Positions 1-13,112 of a stretch of DNA of 64,000 bases are shown here, piece after piece. Source of the DNA: Ulva prolifera (lineage: Eukaryota > Chlorophyta > Ulvophyceae > Ulvales > Ulvaceae); assembly GCA_023078555.1 (NCBI GenBank), contig CM041204.1, positions 2,022,485 to 2,086,484 on the forward strand, in the 5' to 3' direction. The first letter of the stretch is position 1, and each line of letters begins with the position of its first letter. Under the pieces are notes generated by a model. The model did no database searches. It had not been told where the DNA came from and saw nothing but the letters and a program-made list of their open reading frames with translations. The position numbers and the translations under genes were made by a program.

Positions 1-3000
1 CCAGACCATTCCCCCGCAATGCCCCTTCGTGCAGGCGCGCTCATAGCCTCGACATCCGCTGCTTCTGGCGTGATACGGTCATACCACCAGGAAAACAGGC
101 GATCCCATCAGAACTCGCAACTTAAGCCTGGTTGGGCAGGATTAGTACTGGGCTGAGTGATCTCCTGGGAATCCCCTGTGCTGTATCGCCAACAAACAAA
201 CCCTTTTGGGGCTGCCTTACCCTCTGCATCTGTGTATCGCGGCCGCGTACGAGCCTGCACGCCTGCGCGCGCTTCGAGCCGCACATACACGCACGCTCAC
301 CTCTCTGTCCTGTCTCTGCTCGCATCACACGCCCGGCGTCTCCATCCCACTCGCCGCGGCTCCTTACCGTCGGCGGCCAGGCCCTCGCCTGCCTCCAATC
401 ACTGCCAGACCATTCCCCCGCAATGCCCCTTCGTGCAGGCGCGCTCATAGCCTCGACATCCGCTGCTTCTGGCGTGATACGGTCATACCACCAGGAAAAC
501 AGGCGATCCCATCAGAACTCGCAACTTAAGCCTGGTTGGGCAGGATTAGTACTGGGCTGAGTGATCTCCTGGGAATCCCCTGTGCTGTATCGCCAACAAA
601 CAAACCCTTTTGGGGCTGCCTTACCCTCTGCATCTGTGTATCGCGGCCGCGTACGAGCCTGCACGCCTGCGCGCGCTTCGAGCCGCACATACACGCACGC
701 TCACCTCTCTGTCCTGTCTCTGCTCGCATCACACGCCCGGCGTCTCCATCCCACTCGCCGCGGCTCCTTACCGTCGGCGGCCAGGCCCTCGCCTGCCTCC
801 AATCACTGCCAGACCATTCCCCCGCAATGCCCCTTCGTGCAGGCGCGCTCATAGCCTCGACATCCGCTGCTTCTGGCGTGATACGGTCATACCACCAGGA
901 AAACAGGCGATCCCATCAGAACTCGCAACTTAAGCCTGGTTGGGCAGGATTAGTACTGGGCTGAGTGATCTCCTGGGAATCCCCTGTGCTGTATCGCCAA
1001 CAAACAAACCCTTTTGGGGCTGCCTTACCCTCTGCATCTGTGTATCGCGGCCGCGTACGAGCCTGCACGCCTGCGCGCGCTTCGAGCCGCACATACACGC
1101 ACGCTCACCTCTCTGTCCTGTCTCTGCTCGCATCACACGCCCGGCGTCTCCATCCCACTCGCCGCGGCTCCTTACCGTCGGCGGCCAGGCCCTCGCCTGC
1201 CTCCAATCACTGCCAGACCATTCCCCCGCAATGCCCCTTCGTGCAGGCGCGCTCATAGCCTCGACATCCGCTGCTTCTGGCGTGATACGGTCATACCACC
1301 AGGAAAACAGGCGATCCCATCAGAACTCGCAACTTAAGCCTGGTTGGGCAGGATTAGTACTGGGCTGAGTGATCTCCTGGGAATCCCCTGTGCTGTATCG
1401 CCAACAAACAAACCCTTTTGGGGCTGCCTTACCCTCTGCATCTGTGTATCGCGGCCGCGTACGAGCCTGCACGCCTGCGCGCGCTTCGAGCCGCACATAC
1501 ACGCACGCTCACCTCTCTGTCCTGTCTCTGCTCGCATCACACGCCCGGCGTCTCCATCCCACTCGCCGCGGCTCCTTACCGTCGGCGGCCAGGCCCTCGC
1601 CTGCCTCCAATCACTGCCAGACCATTCCCCCGCAATGCCCCTTCGTGCAGGCGCGCTCATAGCCTCGACATCCGCTGCTTCTGGCGTGATACGGTCATAC
1701 CACCAGGAAAACAGGCGATCCCATCAGAACTCGCAACTTAAGCCTGGTTGGGCAGGATTAGTACTGGGCTGAGTGATCTCCTGGGAATCCCCTGTGCTGT
1801 ATCGCCAACAAACAAACCCTTTTGGGGCTGCCTTACCCTCTGCATCTGTGTATCGCGGCCGCGTACGAGCCTGCACGCCTGCGCGCGCTTCGAGCCGCAC
1901 ATACACGCACGCTCACCTCTCTGTCCTGTCTCTGCTCGCATCACACGCCCGGCGTCTCCATCCCACTCGCCGCGGCTCCTTACCGTCGGCGGCCAGGCCC
2001 TCGCCTGCCTCCAATCACTGCCAGACCATTCCCCCGCAATGCCCCTTCGTGCAGGCGCGCTCATAGCCTCGACATCCGCTGCTTCTGGCGTGATACGGTC
2101 ATACCACCAGGAAAACAGGCGATCCCATCAGAACTCGCAACTTAAGCCTGGTTGGGCAGGATTAGTACTGGGCTGAGTGATCTCCTGGGAATCCCCTGTG
2201 CTGTATCGCCAACAAACAAACCCTTTTGGGGCTGCCTTACCCTCTGCATCTGTGTATCGCGGCCGCGTACGAGCCTGCACGCCTGCGCGCGCTTCGAGCC
2301 GCACATACACGCACGCTCACCTCTCTGTCCTGTCTCTGCTCGCATCACACGCCCGGCGTCTCCATCCCACTCGCCGCGGCTCCTTACCGTCGGCGGCCAG
2401 GCCCTCGCCTGCCTCCAATCACTGCCAGACCATTCCCCCGCAATGCCCCTTCGTGCAGGCGCGCTCATAGCCTCGACATCCGCTGCTTCTGGCGTGATAC
2501 GGTCATACCACCAGGAAAACAGGCGATCCCATCAGAACTCAACTTAAGCCTGGTTGGGCAGGATTAGTACTGGGCTGAGTGATCTCCTGGGAATCCCCTG
2601 TGCTGTATCGCCAACAAACAAACCCTTTTGGGGCTGCCTTACCCTCTGCATCTGTGTATCGCGGCCGCGTACGAGCCTGCACGCCTGCGCGCGCTTCGAG
2701 CCGCACATACACGCACGCTCACCTCTCTGTCCTGTCTCTGCTCGCATCACACGCCCGGCGTCTCCATCCCACTCGCCGCGGCTCCTTACCGTCGGCGGCC
2801 AGGCCCTCGCCTGCCTCCAATCACTGCCAGACCATTCCCCCGCAATGCCCCTTCGTGCAGGCGCGCTCATAGCCTCGACATCCGCTGCTTCTGGCGTGAT
2901 ACGGTCATACCACCAGGAAAACAGGCGATCCCATCAGAACTCGCAACTTAAGCCTGGTTGGGCAGGATTAGTACTGGGCTGAGTGATCTCCTGGGAATCC

Positions 3001-3350
3001 CCTGTGCTGTATCGCCAACAAACAAACCCTTTTGGGGCTGCCTTACCCTCTGCATCTGTGTATCGCGGCCGCGTACGAGCCTGCACGCCTGCGCGCGCTT
3101 CGAGCCGCACATACACGCACGCTCACCTCTCTGTCCTGTCTCTGCTCGCATCACACGCCCGGCGTCTCCATCCCACTCGCCGCGGCTCCTTACCGTCGGC
3201 GGCCAGGCCCTCGCCTGCCTCCAATCACTGCCAGACCATTCCCCCGCAATGCCCCTTCGTGCAGGCGCGCTCATAGCCTCGACATCCGCTGCTTCTGGCG
3301 TGATACGGTCATACCACCAGGAAAACAGGCGATCCCATCAGAACTCGCAA
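1..3350. repeat. 404-bp satellite array, left part outside the window
   Basis: A 404-bp unit is repeated head to tail about 8.3 times. The sequence at position 1 recurs at 405, 809, 1213, 1617, 2021, 2425, 2827 and 3231. Copies look identical except one that is 402 bp because GC is lost near 2541. Each unit has one GCGGCCGC site (first at 239-246). The array stops sharply at 3350, where the unit would continue CTTAAGCC but the sequence changes to CCATGGG. Open frames of 97-142 codons recur in every unit but run across unit borders in shifting frames (404 is not a multiple of 3), so I do not call them genes. Confidence 0.95.
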
Positions 3351-5171
3351 CCATGGGTGCGTATCGTTATCGATGCGTGGTCTCATCGCTCCGCAGATCC
3401 CACATTAACAAATTTCAACTTCAAAGTCTTCTGATGCGTTGCCTCGTGGAATTCGTTTTGGCCGCAGTGCTGGCGACACGAGGACGGCTGACATTGCGCA
3501 CAATTGCTCACATTGCGCTCGAACAGTTCTCTCGAACACCAGCATTCCAGCTGGCCTGTAGCAGGTGGGACTCGCTGAAGACTCGTTAAAGCCTGCGATA
3601 TTTACGTGTTCGGTGAACCATTTGATAGTATGCACCTCCAGAAGCGTGTTCAACACTTACAAGTCTCAACGTTAACGTGAACCATAGCGTGTGGCTGCGC
3701 ACCAGTGTCGGCCCCAAACACTCACCCAGCACATTTTATACCCTTTCACTAATCACATGACTTTGTCAGAGTCTAAGACGGTGCACATCAACGCCGGCTG
3801 TCACCTTGAGTGTGCTATCGCCCCCGAACTTGTATGTGCTGCACCATTTTCTGTGCGGAAAGTTGATGTGCACTTAGCGAAACAAATTGAAAGCGGTCAC
3901 CAGCCGTTTTTTTACTGTGAATCGCGAAATGGCGATCCACCTGTCAACAATGCTTACGCGAAGTGCATGGCTGTCTCTTTTTTTTACATTAGCCCTTCGA
4001 CGCCCGACTTGAAGGGAGTGTCAGTAGATGGTGAGTGAGATACATGGTCTCCTGACGCCTGCAATCCGCAGCCAATACGGTTGCTTTGTGACTGGGAAAG
4101 GCTGGTGCCTTGAAGTTGAGGCATGTTTGGCCTGTTTGTGCCAAAAGTGGGGTCCAAAATGACCAGTTGAGCCTCAGTAAGAAACTGCTGGGTACTCATG
4201 GCCGCCATCACTGCACCCAATGCACTTGTATGCTAATTTCAGGCTGTTGTGGGGCTGCACCAATGTCGGTTCTGCCATGTGCAGCCTCTGCCAAATCCAC
4301 CAGCATATGTGTTTCATGTCTTCACAATCAGTACATCTATCACCTCGCAGCCCCAAAATCCGTGATCCCATGACTTCGACTCTCATCTCGACGTGCATGC
4401 TGCCTGATCACTCATTCGTTTCGCGCCAAGTTACATCCGGGCCACCGGAATTCAATTAACATATCTGTCGTTTCCGTGAAAATCATTGCCGCTGATCTCG
4501 CGTTGTGCTGAATATAATTATGCTCAGCACCTTTTGGCTCAGTTTCGGCGGGCCGCGTGATGCATGGTGCTGACGCGAGGAGAGCGATTGTGCCTGAAAC
4601 AGACTGATGGCGCAGCGGTGTGGCCACATGTGATGAGTTGTGCCGCGTGACGCACGCTGCATGCGTGCTTCCGACACCCCGAGGCTGGCTGCAATGGCAA
4701 GACGTGCGACGTGACAGTGCTCGAGCATTGCCCAAACAACGCAAACATCTATTAACTCGCCACCCGAAAGCGCCGTAGATTCTGAGACTTTTCCTGATCA
4801 CTGTACCAATTCATTGCTGATGTGATGAGATTTGCGGTCACATTCGAATCACCATTCGTGGCTACACGGGCTTTGTATTGATCAGCTCGGCAGAGTTCAA
4901 CTGTTGCGCACTGTTGCACACTGTATGATTCGGAGTGGATGACCAGCCAACAACATACCTATAAATTCTAACGTATAAGTTGTCCATCGTGAGCGTGGTC
5001 TACGTACATGATTGTGATAGGGCACGGAGATGCAGTAGCGCACTGACAAGGCACCAGCTGTTTAGTTTAGTCCCGTGCCCTGCAGGAAAGCTCACTCGAG
5101 GAGCAATATTCAATGATAAGAGGTACATCATGAGATAGTTTACGGACAAAGCGGTGTAGCTGCCTCATCAG
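3351..5171. other. intergenic, no gene recognised
   Basis: Between the satellite and the oxidase gene I see only short unsupported frames, with no recognisable domain, RNA gene or repeat. It should contain the oxidase promoter, but no clear TATA box stands out just upstream of 5172. Confidence 0.5.
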
Positions 5172-8100
5172 ATGCATCAACTCGGCAGGCTTCTACGCTG
5201 TCGAAACGTGCTGCGTTGGAGCCCACGCTCTGGCTGCAATGGACACAGATTTGCCGTGTGGGATTTGTCCCATGTTTCCCGTGGGCTGTCGGTCACTGCA
5301 AGAGCGGAGTGGCAGCGGTGCGGTGAAGTCGCAGTGATAGGCAGTGGCGTTATGGGCCTCGCAACGGCTATGCAGATCACACAGAAATGGCCAAACGTGA
5401 GCGTTGACATCATATCCGAGGGCACGGTACAAGATTCCACCAGCTACGGATCCGGAGGTGCGCTGCTGTTCCATCCCAGCGTGTAGCAGTGGCACAATGT
5501 CTACACACTTCTTGCAGTCCCCAGTCATGAAACCCACGCGCTATCTCTGCACGAGCGCTTCACTTCGTAGTCACAACGCGCTGGTCCTGAAGGCAAACTG
5601 TTGTAAGCCACGGCGCGTGGAACGACTGGTGTGCCGCTGCACTAGGTACAGCATAATCAAGCAGCGCGACGAGGTCAAACCCACGTTGGGTGACACCTCA
5701 TTTTTCTTCCTGGTGGACACACACTAGTGAGCCTGCCACCAGCCAGTTCAGGCAGTTTGCCGCCTCCTGTTTCCTGGATCTGGACATGCCGTGAGGGCAT
5801 CGGTTCAATAGCTGCACACAGCTTCTTCAAACACTCTGGCTACCTGGTGTGGGGGAAAAGAGGCCTGGGATGTGTAGCGTACAGCAAGACAGCTGGCGTA
5901 CGAATTCGTCATCAGTTGACTTGCTCACGCGTGACCCTCCACTTTCCTGCAGTCTTCTAGCCCTGCTTTTCTCATTTCTATCGCATGGCAGCACAACCGC
6001 AGCGCACGGGGCGTGTCACCTACTTGTCGAGAAGGGATTTCCTGTGGTTCTTTCCAAAGCTCTTGCCCGTTTCAACACAACTGCAGCACGTGCAGTGACT
6101 GTGGCCCCCCCTGTACCCATCGCAGTCGCCTTCTAAGGCTGAATGATGTATGTATGCCGGGAACAGAATACCTGTGTTCAGCAATCAAGGTCTACGAACA
6201 ACCTCCCCCCGCCCCATGGTGCGGTCCCCTGTGAGTGGGCGTGCTACGCTGCATCACCACGGCATGCTACCCCATGCATTCGGCCACAGCACTCTCTGAT
6301 ACCATCTGAGATGATGCTCCAGTGTGACTCATGCGCGTGTGCTCCTGCATGCAGGGCTGTGGGAACCGTTTCAAATCGAGGGCACGTCCGACGCTGACAT
6401 CAGCCGCTGGGGCGGCGCCACCTATCGCCACTTCCAATCGCTGTACCTCTCCCGCGACGCCGGCCACGCCGGTGTGCAGTTCCTCCCCATCCACTCGCTC
6501 TTCTCCCACGCATACCTCGCGGCTCACGGCGGCGCCGTCGGCAAGCCCGCGTGGGCGCCGATCGTGCACAACTACCTCGCGCATGCGCCCGGCGAGGCGC
6601 TGGAGCTGTACGCCAGCCACAGTGAGGTCGCGCAGATGCATGAGTTCGGGACGTTCATCGTGGACCAGCCGCGGTACCTGCGCTTCATGAAGGCGGCCCT
6701 GGAGGAGGCGGGGGTGGCGTTCGTGGTGGCACGGGTCGGGAGCTTTGTCGAGGTTGTAGAGCGTGGCTACCTGGCCATCTTCAACTGCAGCGGTGTGTGC
6801 TGCCTGCCTCAATGCGTGTCTGTAGTTACAAAGGACAGATGCCGGGCATCGAGACGTCGCTAGGAATTCACATGCAAATCCACTCACGCAGTCATGGCAC
6901 TAGGCCGCGCACGAGCGCGCACCATCGCCTTGCCGGTAATTCCAGCCAGGGATTGGAGCCCCGCACGGAGCACGTAAGTATTCCCTTTGCACAAAGCCAC
7001 ACTCAACCGGCGCAGAGCATTCGTCACAAACAAAGCACGGTTCACCGTACCACACCGAGACGCAACCTCTGCCAGACGATTCAAGTGATTCATGGCAGGC
7101 TGTCCCAAGCGACCATGTGTCTCATGCAATAACGACACAAAACTATACGCATCAGGGTCGTACAAACGATAAGCAGTGCGTTTCTGCACGTCCAGCGTCT
7201 CCGCAGCACCCCCGTCCTCCTGGGCCGCTCGGCCGCAATAGGCATCAGCACAGGGGTTCACAACCGACACACCCCCTATGCACAAAGCGCCACCCGGCGG
7301 CATAAACATGATGTCCCCCAGTTTCTCCTGGGCTACCGCCTTGAACACCTGCTCCAGCGCCGTTGCCTGCGCGGCAGCGGCCTGCTCCCCAGGCCCCGCC
7401 GGATCCTGGCCACCCGGCGCCGCTGCCGCCGCCAGGGCCGCAGCCTGCGCCGTGTCTGGCGCGTGGCGCCCCATCTGTTCGCTGTGCCCGGCATCGGCGT
7501 CGGCGGCCGGAGCAGTCGTAGGTGCCGGCGCCGCGTGTCTGTATGTATGTACGTATGCATGCCTGCATGCCCGGGATCGATTGGTCGGTGTATGACAAGA
7601 TCCGAAGGAGCACTCCTGCACACAGCGGTGGCCGCACATGGCCATGCAAGCTATACGACTGAAATGCATCGCATTGAAACCACATCACTCGGGGAAATAC
7701 TGTCGGTATCATTCTCAATGAGGAGGTGTGTACCTCGCTGGCAGCTCTCCTGGCCAGACGTCTTCGCGAAAGCAGGCCTCTCACGCGTACCCGACTGCCG
7801 CTTCTGCGCTGTCCTGCATGCAAAGCATGGCCAGCACGCGCAGCACGGATCCCAGCGTGCAAAGCGCGTCGTGGCTACAGGCCTCGGGGCGCGGGAGCTC
7901 GCGGCGGACGGCGACATGGTGCCGGTGCGCGGCCAGGTGCGCCGCGTGCTCGCGCCGTGGCAGAAGCACGCGACCATGCTTGACAAGGAGTTCTACATCT
8001 TCCCGAACGTGGACTGCTGCGTCGTGGGCGGCACGCAGCAGCGGGGCGACGAGCGTGCCGCCGTGGACGGCGCCGACACCGCGAGGATCTGGGCCGCCGC

Positions 8101-9229
8101 CGTGAAGATGTGCCCCGGGATGGAGGCGGCGGAGCCGGTGAGCGAGTGGGTGCGCCGCATGCTTGGTGTGCCGTGCGTGCTGTGCTGTCCGCATGCTACG
8201 TGCTGTGTGTGCTGTGAATTTGTTGCGTGATGTGTGTGCTGCATCCTGCAGAAGGGCTCGTGCGCATGGCGCACCCTGTGGGGCTCGCGACCCCTTGTTA
8301 TCCTTGTGCGCCACTGCTTTGGCTGCGGAAATTCAGGCAGTCAGGGCCGCTCCACGCATGCACAGTGAATGCATTGGATCCACGGCAGGCCAGCTCGGAC
8401 AAAGCGATTGCGTGTGTGTACCGCTTCTTCCCTGTTGCTGCACATGCTGCATACATTGTGACGGTCACCCCTGCCACGCCTTGCGCTGGTCTAGGACGTG
8501 TGAGCCCATGCTATGCATGGCCGCAGGTCACCCCGTGCATCGGCCGCTACAGTGCTCGTGGGGGTCGCGGTCGCCGACCACACACGCCTGTGATGACGAC
8601 CGACGCGGTTGAGAACAGCACACACGGCACACACAGCATGGCGCTACAGCAGCGCACATGTCAGCAGCGCCAGAGCAAGCAGCATGCACAGTAAAGATGC
8701 ACATCTGAGTGCTCGCGGTGTCACATTCCAGCAACGGGTGAGACACACACGGCCTGCTTCATACATCGTGCAGGACCTGCCATCGCAGCAAAGCGCCACA
8801 TGGCAGGCTCCTACGTCATGCAGCCAGCCGTTCCTCATCCACAGCTTTGCATCCGTTGCAGACCCAATTCTGGCACGTCATGCTGTGACGCCGGATCAGA
8901 CAGATCCCGAAACCATGATGCTGATACAGGCCGTGAGAAGCTTGGCCATGGCGCACCATGTACAGAGCCAGAGTGCATGCATGCAGGCTGGGATTCGGCC
9001 GCTCCGCACCTCCGGCGTGCGCGTGCAGCTCGAACACGTGCCGCACCCCTCCGCCGACACCGCGGGCGTGCCGCTTGTGCACAACTACGGCCACGGCGGC
9101 TCCGGCATCACCCTGCACTGGGGCTGCGTCGAGCAGGCACTGGAGTACGTCGCCGATGACCTCGGCCGCATCGACGAAGATGCTGACGGCGCTGCAGCTG
9201 TGAACGTGACGCACACCCTCCTCCTGTAG
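5172..9229 (+). CDS. FAD-dependent D-amino-acid / D-aspartate oxidase (DAO family), 4 exons
   Basis: Exons 5172-5457, 6355-6792, 7881-8149 and 8987-9229 give a protein of about 411 residues; all introns are GT-AG and phases agree. Family enzymes oxidatively deaminate D-amino acids using FAD, releasing an oxo-acid, ammonia and H2O2. Exon 1 holds the dinucleotide-binding motif [16 protein letters not shown]. The exon 1/2 joint restores the family motif TSYGSGGLWEPF, exon 2/3 restores [11 protein letters not shown], and exon 3/4 joins SEW to AGIRPLR. Exon 3 has VPVRGQV. Exon 4 has the C-terminal signature [15 protein letters not shown]. The protein exceeds the usual 340-370 residues through an N-terminal extension of about 50 residues and a C-terminal tail. 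It ends in TLLL, so no SKL-type peroxisomal signal is seen. Whether neutral D-amino acids or D-aspartate are preferred cannot be told. TGTAA near 9574 may be the poly(A) signal. Confidence 0.92.
6825..7590 (-). mobile_element. 5'-truncated LINE fragment (C-terminal ORF end plus 3' tail) in oxidase intron 2
   Basis: On the minus strand, 7669-6884 is an open frame. Its last 110 or so codons resemble the region after the RT domain of green-algal non-LTR elements, with [36 protein letters not shown] and the end [17 protein letters not shown]. Just past the stop is a 3' tail containing CCTTTGTAACTAC. The same end and tail occur at about 39130-39285 (+) and 60297-60430 (-), so this is a LINE copy inserted antisense within the intron. 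The start of the open frame is intron sequence rich in GCATGC and is probably not part of the element. No RT core is present. Confidence 0.7.
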
Positions 9230-10670
9230 CTGGACGCGTTCTGATTGGTGCGAACCGGGCAGAGTCCGTCTCGTCGCCGAATCAGCAGCGACGGCTGTGG
9301 CTGTGGGGCAATCTACCAAGTGCCACTAACCGTCAGCCGACATGCACGCCGTGATGCACGTGTGCATGCATGCATGTGGCGGAGACGGTGGTGTGAGACG
9401 CTGAGAGCAGGGAGGAGAGGTCGGCATCGGTGTGGGGTGGCGACCCAGTGCGTGTCTTCGGACGTGTGCTCGGGGGTGGCCGGGCCTCGGAATTTCGCGA
9501 CGCTCCCTGCCTTGGCCACGGCCAGTGAGGCAATGGCCTTGCACAGACCCAGCTCCAGAGCTCTCACCCGCAGTTGTAAGCCTGGTACGCTGCCAAATCA
9601 CCGCAAGCGTTGGGAACCGTACCCGTGTCGTTTTCTAGACGTGCGATGTTGTGTAGCCAAAGTACATGACCCTTGCAGCTGTGCTGCATGTGCAACGGCA
9701 TGCATGTGCAACGGCGGCGACCTGCAGCATGCATGCAGTCCGTATACTCTTGAGCGGTGTCGTAGGTGCGCTTTGGCCAGGGGGCATGCTATGCATGCTG
9801 CGTGCTGAGGACTATGGCTCCTGTGGTGGTGGTGAAAGGTGTGCTGCATGCTGCAGAACGCCGCGCCTGCATTGGTGGTGGTGGGGGTGGGGTTGGTGGG
9901 GGAGCGCTCTACAGTTGGACTCGTTCCCGCGGAATCGGCGGTTCACGTTCCTCGCCGTCGGTGCAAATTTGCGTCGGGGATGTTCAGCATCTGGCGCGAG
10001 ACCGATCGGCATGCAGGGCCCTGGTGGTGATTGTCGTGCTGCGTGCTGCAGACCGTCGCTCCTGTGATGGTGGTGTACGATGACATGCTGTACACGTCCC
10101 GCTGGTGGTAGTTCCTGTAAGGTCAAGGAGGCTCGTTGGTGTCGCCTTGACAGAGCCGTCCCCAAGTGGGCAGCCATGATAGTCGCTCAATTTTCTACGT
10201 AGCCGTGCTCTCAAGGCACCATGGGCACCTCGCACAAGAGCTGTGAGAGGTGGCCACAATGGCCACCTGGAGTCGACACCATGCATGTGATTGGCGACGC
10301 ATTCCTGGTGGGCCTGGAGCATTCCTGGTGACAACCTGGTGCATACCTGGATATGTAAGAATGATCATGTTGTGGACGTTTCTTCTCCTCCGGAACCTGG
10401 GTTGCTGTTGTGATATTACTTGCGCTTTCGCTACTTGTTTATGTTATCCAAGCCCGTACAACAGCAGTTTTTCATCGCCCTGGTGGCCACAGCACTGTCA
10501 TGATTATGGTGTATCAACCGCGCGATTCAGAATTTGACGGTCACAAAAGACTCTGCAGTCGCAGTGAGCTGCATGTATGCGGCTATGGTCAACAACATTG
10601 GATGTACTCCTCATATTTTCCTGGCGCGAGTCTCACGCTGCCCTTCCTCGACGTGATCGGCTTGAGCAGC
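9230..10670. repeat. unit 1 upstream region of the BTB-LRR array
   Basis: No gene is recognised. From about 9800 the sequence is related to 17530-18097 (before unit 2) and to 37725-38210. The clearest block is 10110-10260, which matches 17560-17710 and 37930-38080. A GCTCTACAGTTGG motif near 9909 is shared with the right end of the inverted-repeat element at 17190-17215. The region probably carries the promoter of the BTB-LRR gene that follows, but no core element could be fixed. Confidence 0.6.
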
Positions 10671-13112
10671 ATGTTCTGTGTAGCTGATGGACAGAACGCC
10701 GCAGTGCGCATGCTCATATCTCGCCCTGATGCAGAGACCTGTGATTCAATTGCCTGCGAGGCTGTGAGCGAGGAGGTCATCGCTCGTTCTGCTGTGTTGA
10801 CAAGTATCTTCGAAGCAGGCGGAGATGCGATGCTGCCAGGCTCCGTCACGCTCGCTGCCTTCAGAATCTGGCGGAAGCGTGGCTATCGTGACCCTAACAC
10901 CAGGACTGGCCGATTGTGCGTCGGGTACCAGGTATGTCGGCACGTTCGCTGGGTGTGCGTTCAGAAACTTGTGACGCAAGAACCGACACTGCATCGTCAA
11001 TGCTTATGATAGCGACCATTATTGTCGAATCTGAATAAATAAAGTCGCATCTACAAGCTAGGTCTGCAACTTCAGCGCATCCTTCAGGTCGCGGATGCCC
11101 TGGACGATCGTCACATTGACGACTGGACGGCGCAGCTGGTTGACCGCATCCTGGCTTCCCCGCAACCGCCTCACAACCGCACAGGCAGCAGAAGCAACTC
11201 TGCCGACGCTGACTCCGTGAAAGGCAGCGTCTCCGCTGCTGTGGCGCAGCTGCCGGCCACGCTGCAGCAGCGCCTGTTCCGAGCCGCTGCACCGCGCCTG
11301 GACACCAAAACCGCCTCCCACCACCTCCTCCACTACTTCTCCCGCAACCTCCACCCCACCATCGTCTCATCCTCCATATCTCCGGGACGAGACCTCACCG
11401 CCATCCTCTCCCGGCAGCAGACAGCCACGCCCTTCTTCAAGGCACTCTCAGCCCTCCCAGCCACCCCACCACCCATCCTCTCCCTCAGCATCATCGCAGG
11501 CCGCAACATGTGGGACACCACGCCACTCACACCAGACGCCGCCTTTCCCAGAGCTCTCGCCGCGCACACCGGCATCACAGCCCTCACCCTCGGCATGCTA
11601 GACCCCCCCCTCGTCCAGTGCCTCGCCCGCGCCCTGGCCGCCCTCACCAACCTCAGACGCCTGCAACTCGGAGACGGCTATGACCCCTTCTACCCCGACG
11701 CGCTCCTCCACCTCAGAGGCCGGCTCCAGCACCTCCGCTCCCTCGGGGACCTCTCGATCACGCTCCGCCGCATCTTCACACCGCCGCCCCTGTGCCTTGA
11801 CGCCGACTTTGATGATTACGGTTATGACGACGATTACGGCGACAACATGGACAGATTATCGAAAGCCTGGGACCAGATGCCCACCCTCTCGCAGCTCGTC
11901 ACGCGCCTCTCCGCCCTTACATCTCTCCACCTCGACCAAGGCGGGGTCTTCATGGAGGCCCCTCAACTCGTCTCACTTCCAAAACTCTGCTCGGTGTCCC
12001 TCGGAGACGGCTGGACGGTCGGCACGGCCGCCGCAAGCATCTTCCAGAACGTCCGCGCGCCCGTCACGCACCTCCGCCTCACGCGCGCCGGCTGCGGAGT
12101 CGACTGCGCAGAGTTCGGGCTGCCGATGCTCAAACACCTGCCACGCTGGCGCACGCTACGGAGCCTGGAAGTTGCAATACCCCGCATCTACGACACAATC
12201 GGGCGCGAACTGTGGCACGACGAGCTGCTCACGCAGCTCCCCCCGGCTCTCGCCGCGCTGCCTGCGCTGACTGATCTGCGCGTCAACGCCGACTCGGCGC
12301 TCTTGGTGCGTGCTGTGTCTGCTGCGGCCGCCCGGCTTCACATGCTGCACATGACGTGCCGCTTCCCCGGCGGCAAGCCGAAGCCGCAGCACGCAGCGTG
12401 GGCACAGATGTATGCAAGGCTGCGCGCGCCGTACCTGACGAGCCTGTCCCTCTCGTGGATGAACAATGTGGAGGCCGGGGGCATGCCGGGGGCGGGGGCG
12501 CTGCTGCGGGCCTGCCCGGCGCTGCAGGCGCTGGCTCTGCATAAGTACCGGTGTGCGTTCTGTGAGGAGGCGGACGTTGCCGCGTTGGGCAGCCTGACCG
12601 CACTGCGGACCCTGACCGTCACTGGCGCCGATATCCCACGCGCGCTGCATGCGCCCCTTGCGGCCGCCCTCCGCCCGCACGTGGCGCTGCGCAGTCTCGA
12701 GCTGTCTGACTGCGGCCTGACAGACGCGTTTGCGTCTCCACTGGCGGTGGCTGTGCCGGAATGGCCCGCGATGCAGCAGCTCACGCTTGGTTGCAGCAAG
12801 ATTGGTGAGCGTTTTGCAGAGGAAGTCGTGCGTGTTGTCGCGCGGCTGCCACAGTTCAAAGAGCTCACCTTTGTGGCGGAGGAGTGGGAGAAAGGGGCCG
12901 ACCGCGGCAAGAAGCGGCACACGCGTGCATCGTACTATCCAGCGGATCATGGCCACTCTGATGATGCGGACAGCGACGCGGGGAGCGTCGAGTCGCTGGA
13001 TCTCGAGCAGGACCGGCACCGCGCATCGCGGCTGATGCTGGGGCCTGAGAGGGCGAGGCTGACAGAGCTCGCGGGGGAGCTGCAGGTGGCGCTGCAGTGG
13101 CGTGATGGGTAG
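10671..13112 (+). CDS. BTB/SKP1-like plus leucine-rich-repeat protein, unit 1
   Basis: Exons 10671-10931 and 11088-13112, with a 156-bp intron in phase 0, give 761 residues. The start MFCVADGQ was chosen because it is where three paralogues begin to agree. Exon 1 (87 codons) resembles a SKP1/BTB fold, with EEVIARSAVLTSIFEAGG, LPGSVTL and a final W region. Exon 2 begins VADALDDRHIDDW, the helix that usually follows such a domain. The rest is a series of ribonuclease-inhibitor-type LRRs, for example LRRLQLGDGYDPF, LTSLHLDQGGVF and LRSLELSDCGLTDAF, with an Asp/Tyr-rich loop near the middle. SKP1/BTB-LRR proteins often act as substrate adaptors for cullin ubiquitin ligases; that role here is inference. 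No transmembrane segment or signal peptide is seen. The paralogues are at 18098, 28808, 54283 and 61622 (minus). Confidence 0.8.

Noticed and set aside
132-3434. Repeated 97-185-codon open frames in the satellite
   Set aside because: They recur in every unit, overlap on both strands, cross unit borders and change frame because 404 is not a multiple of 3; no domain is present.
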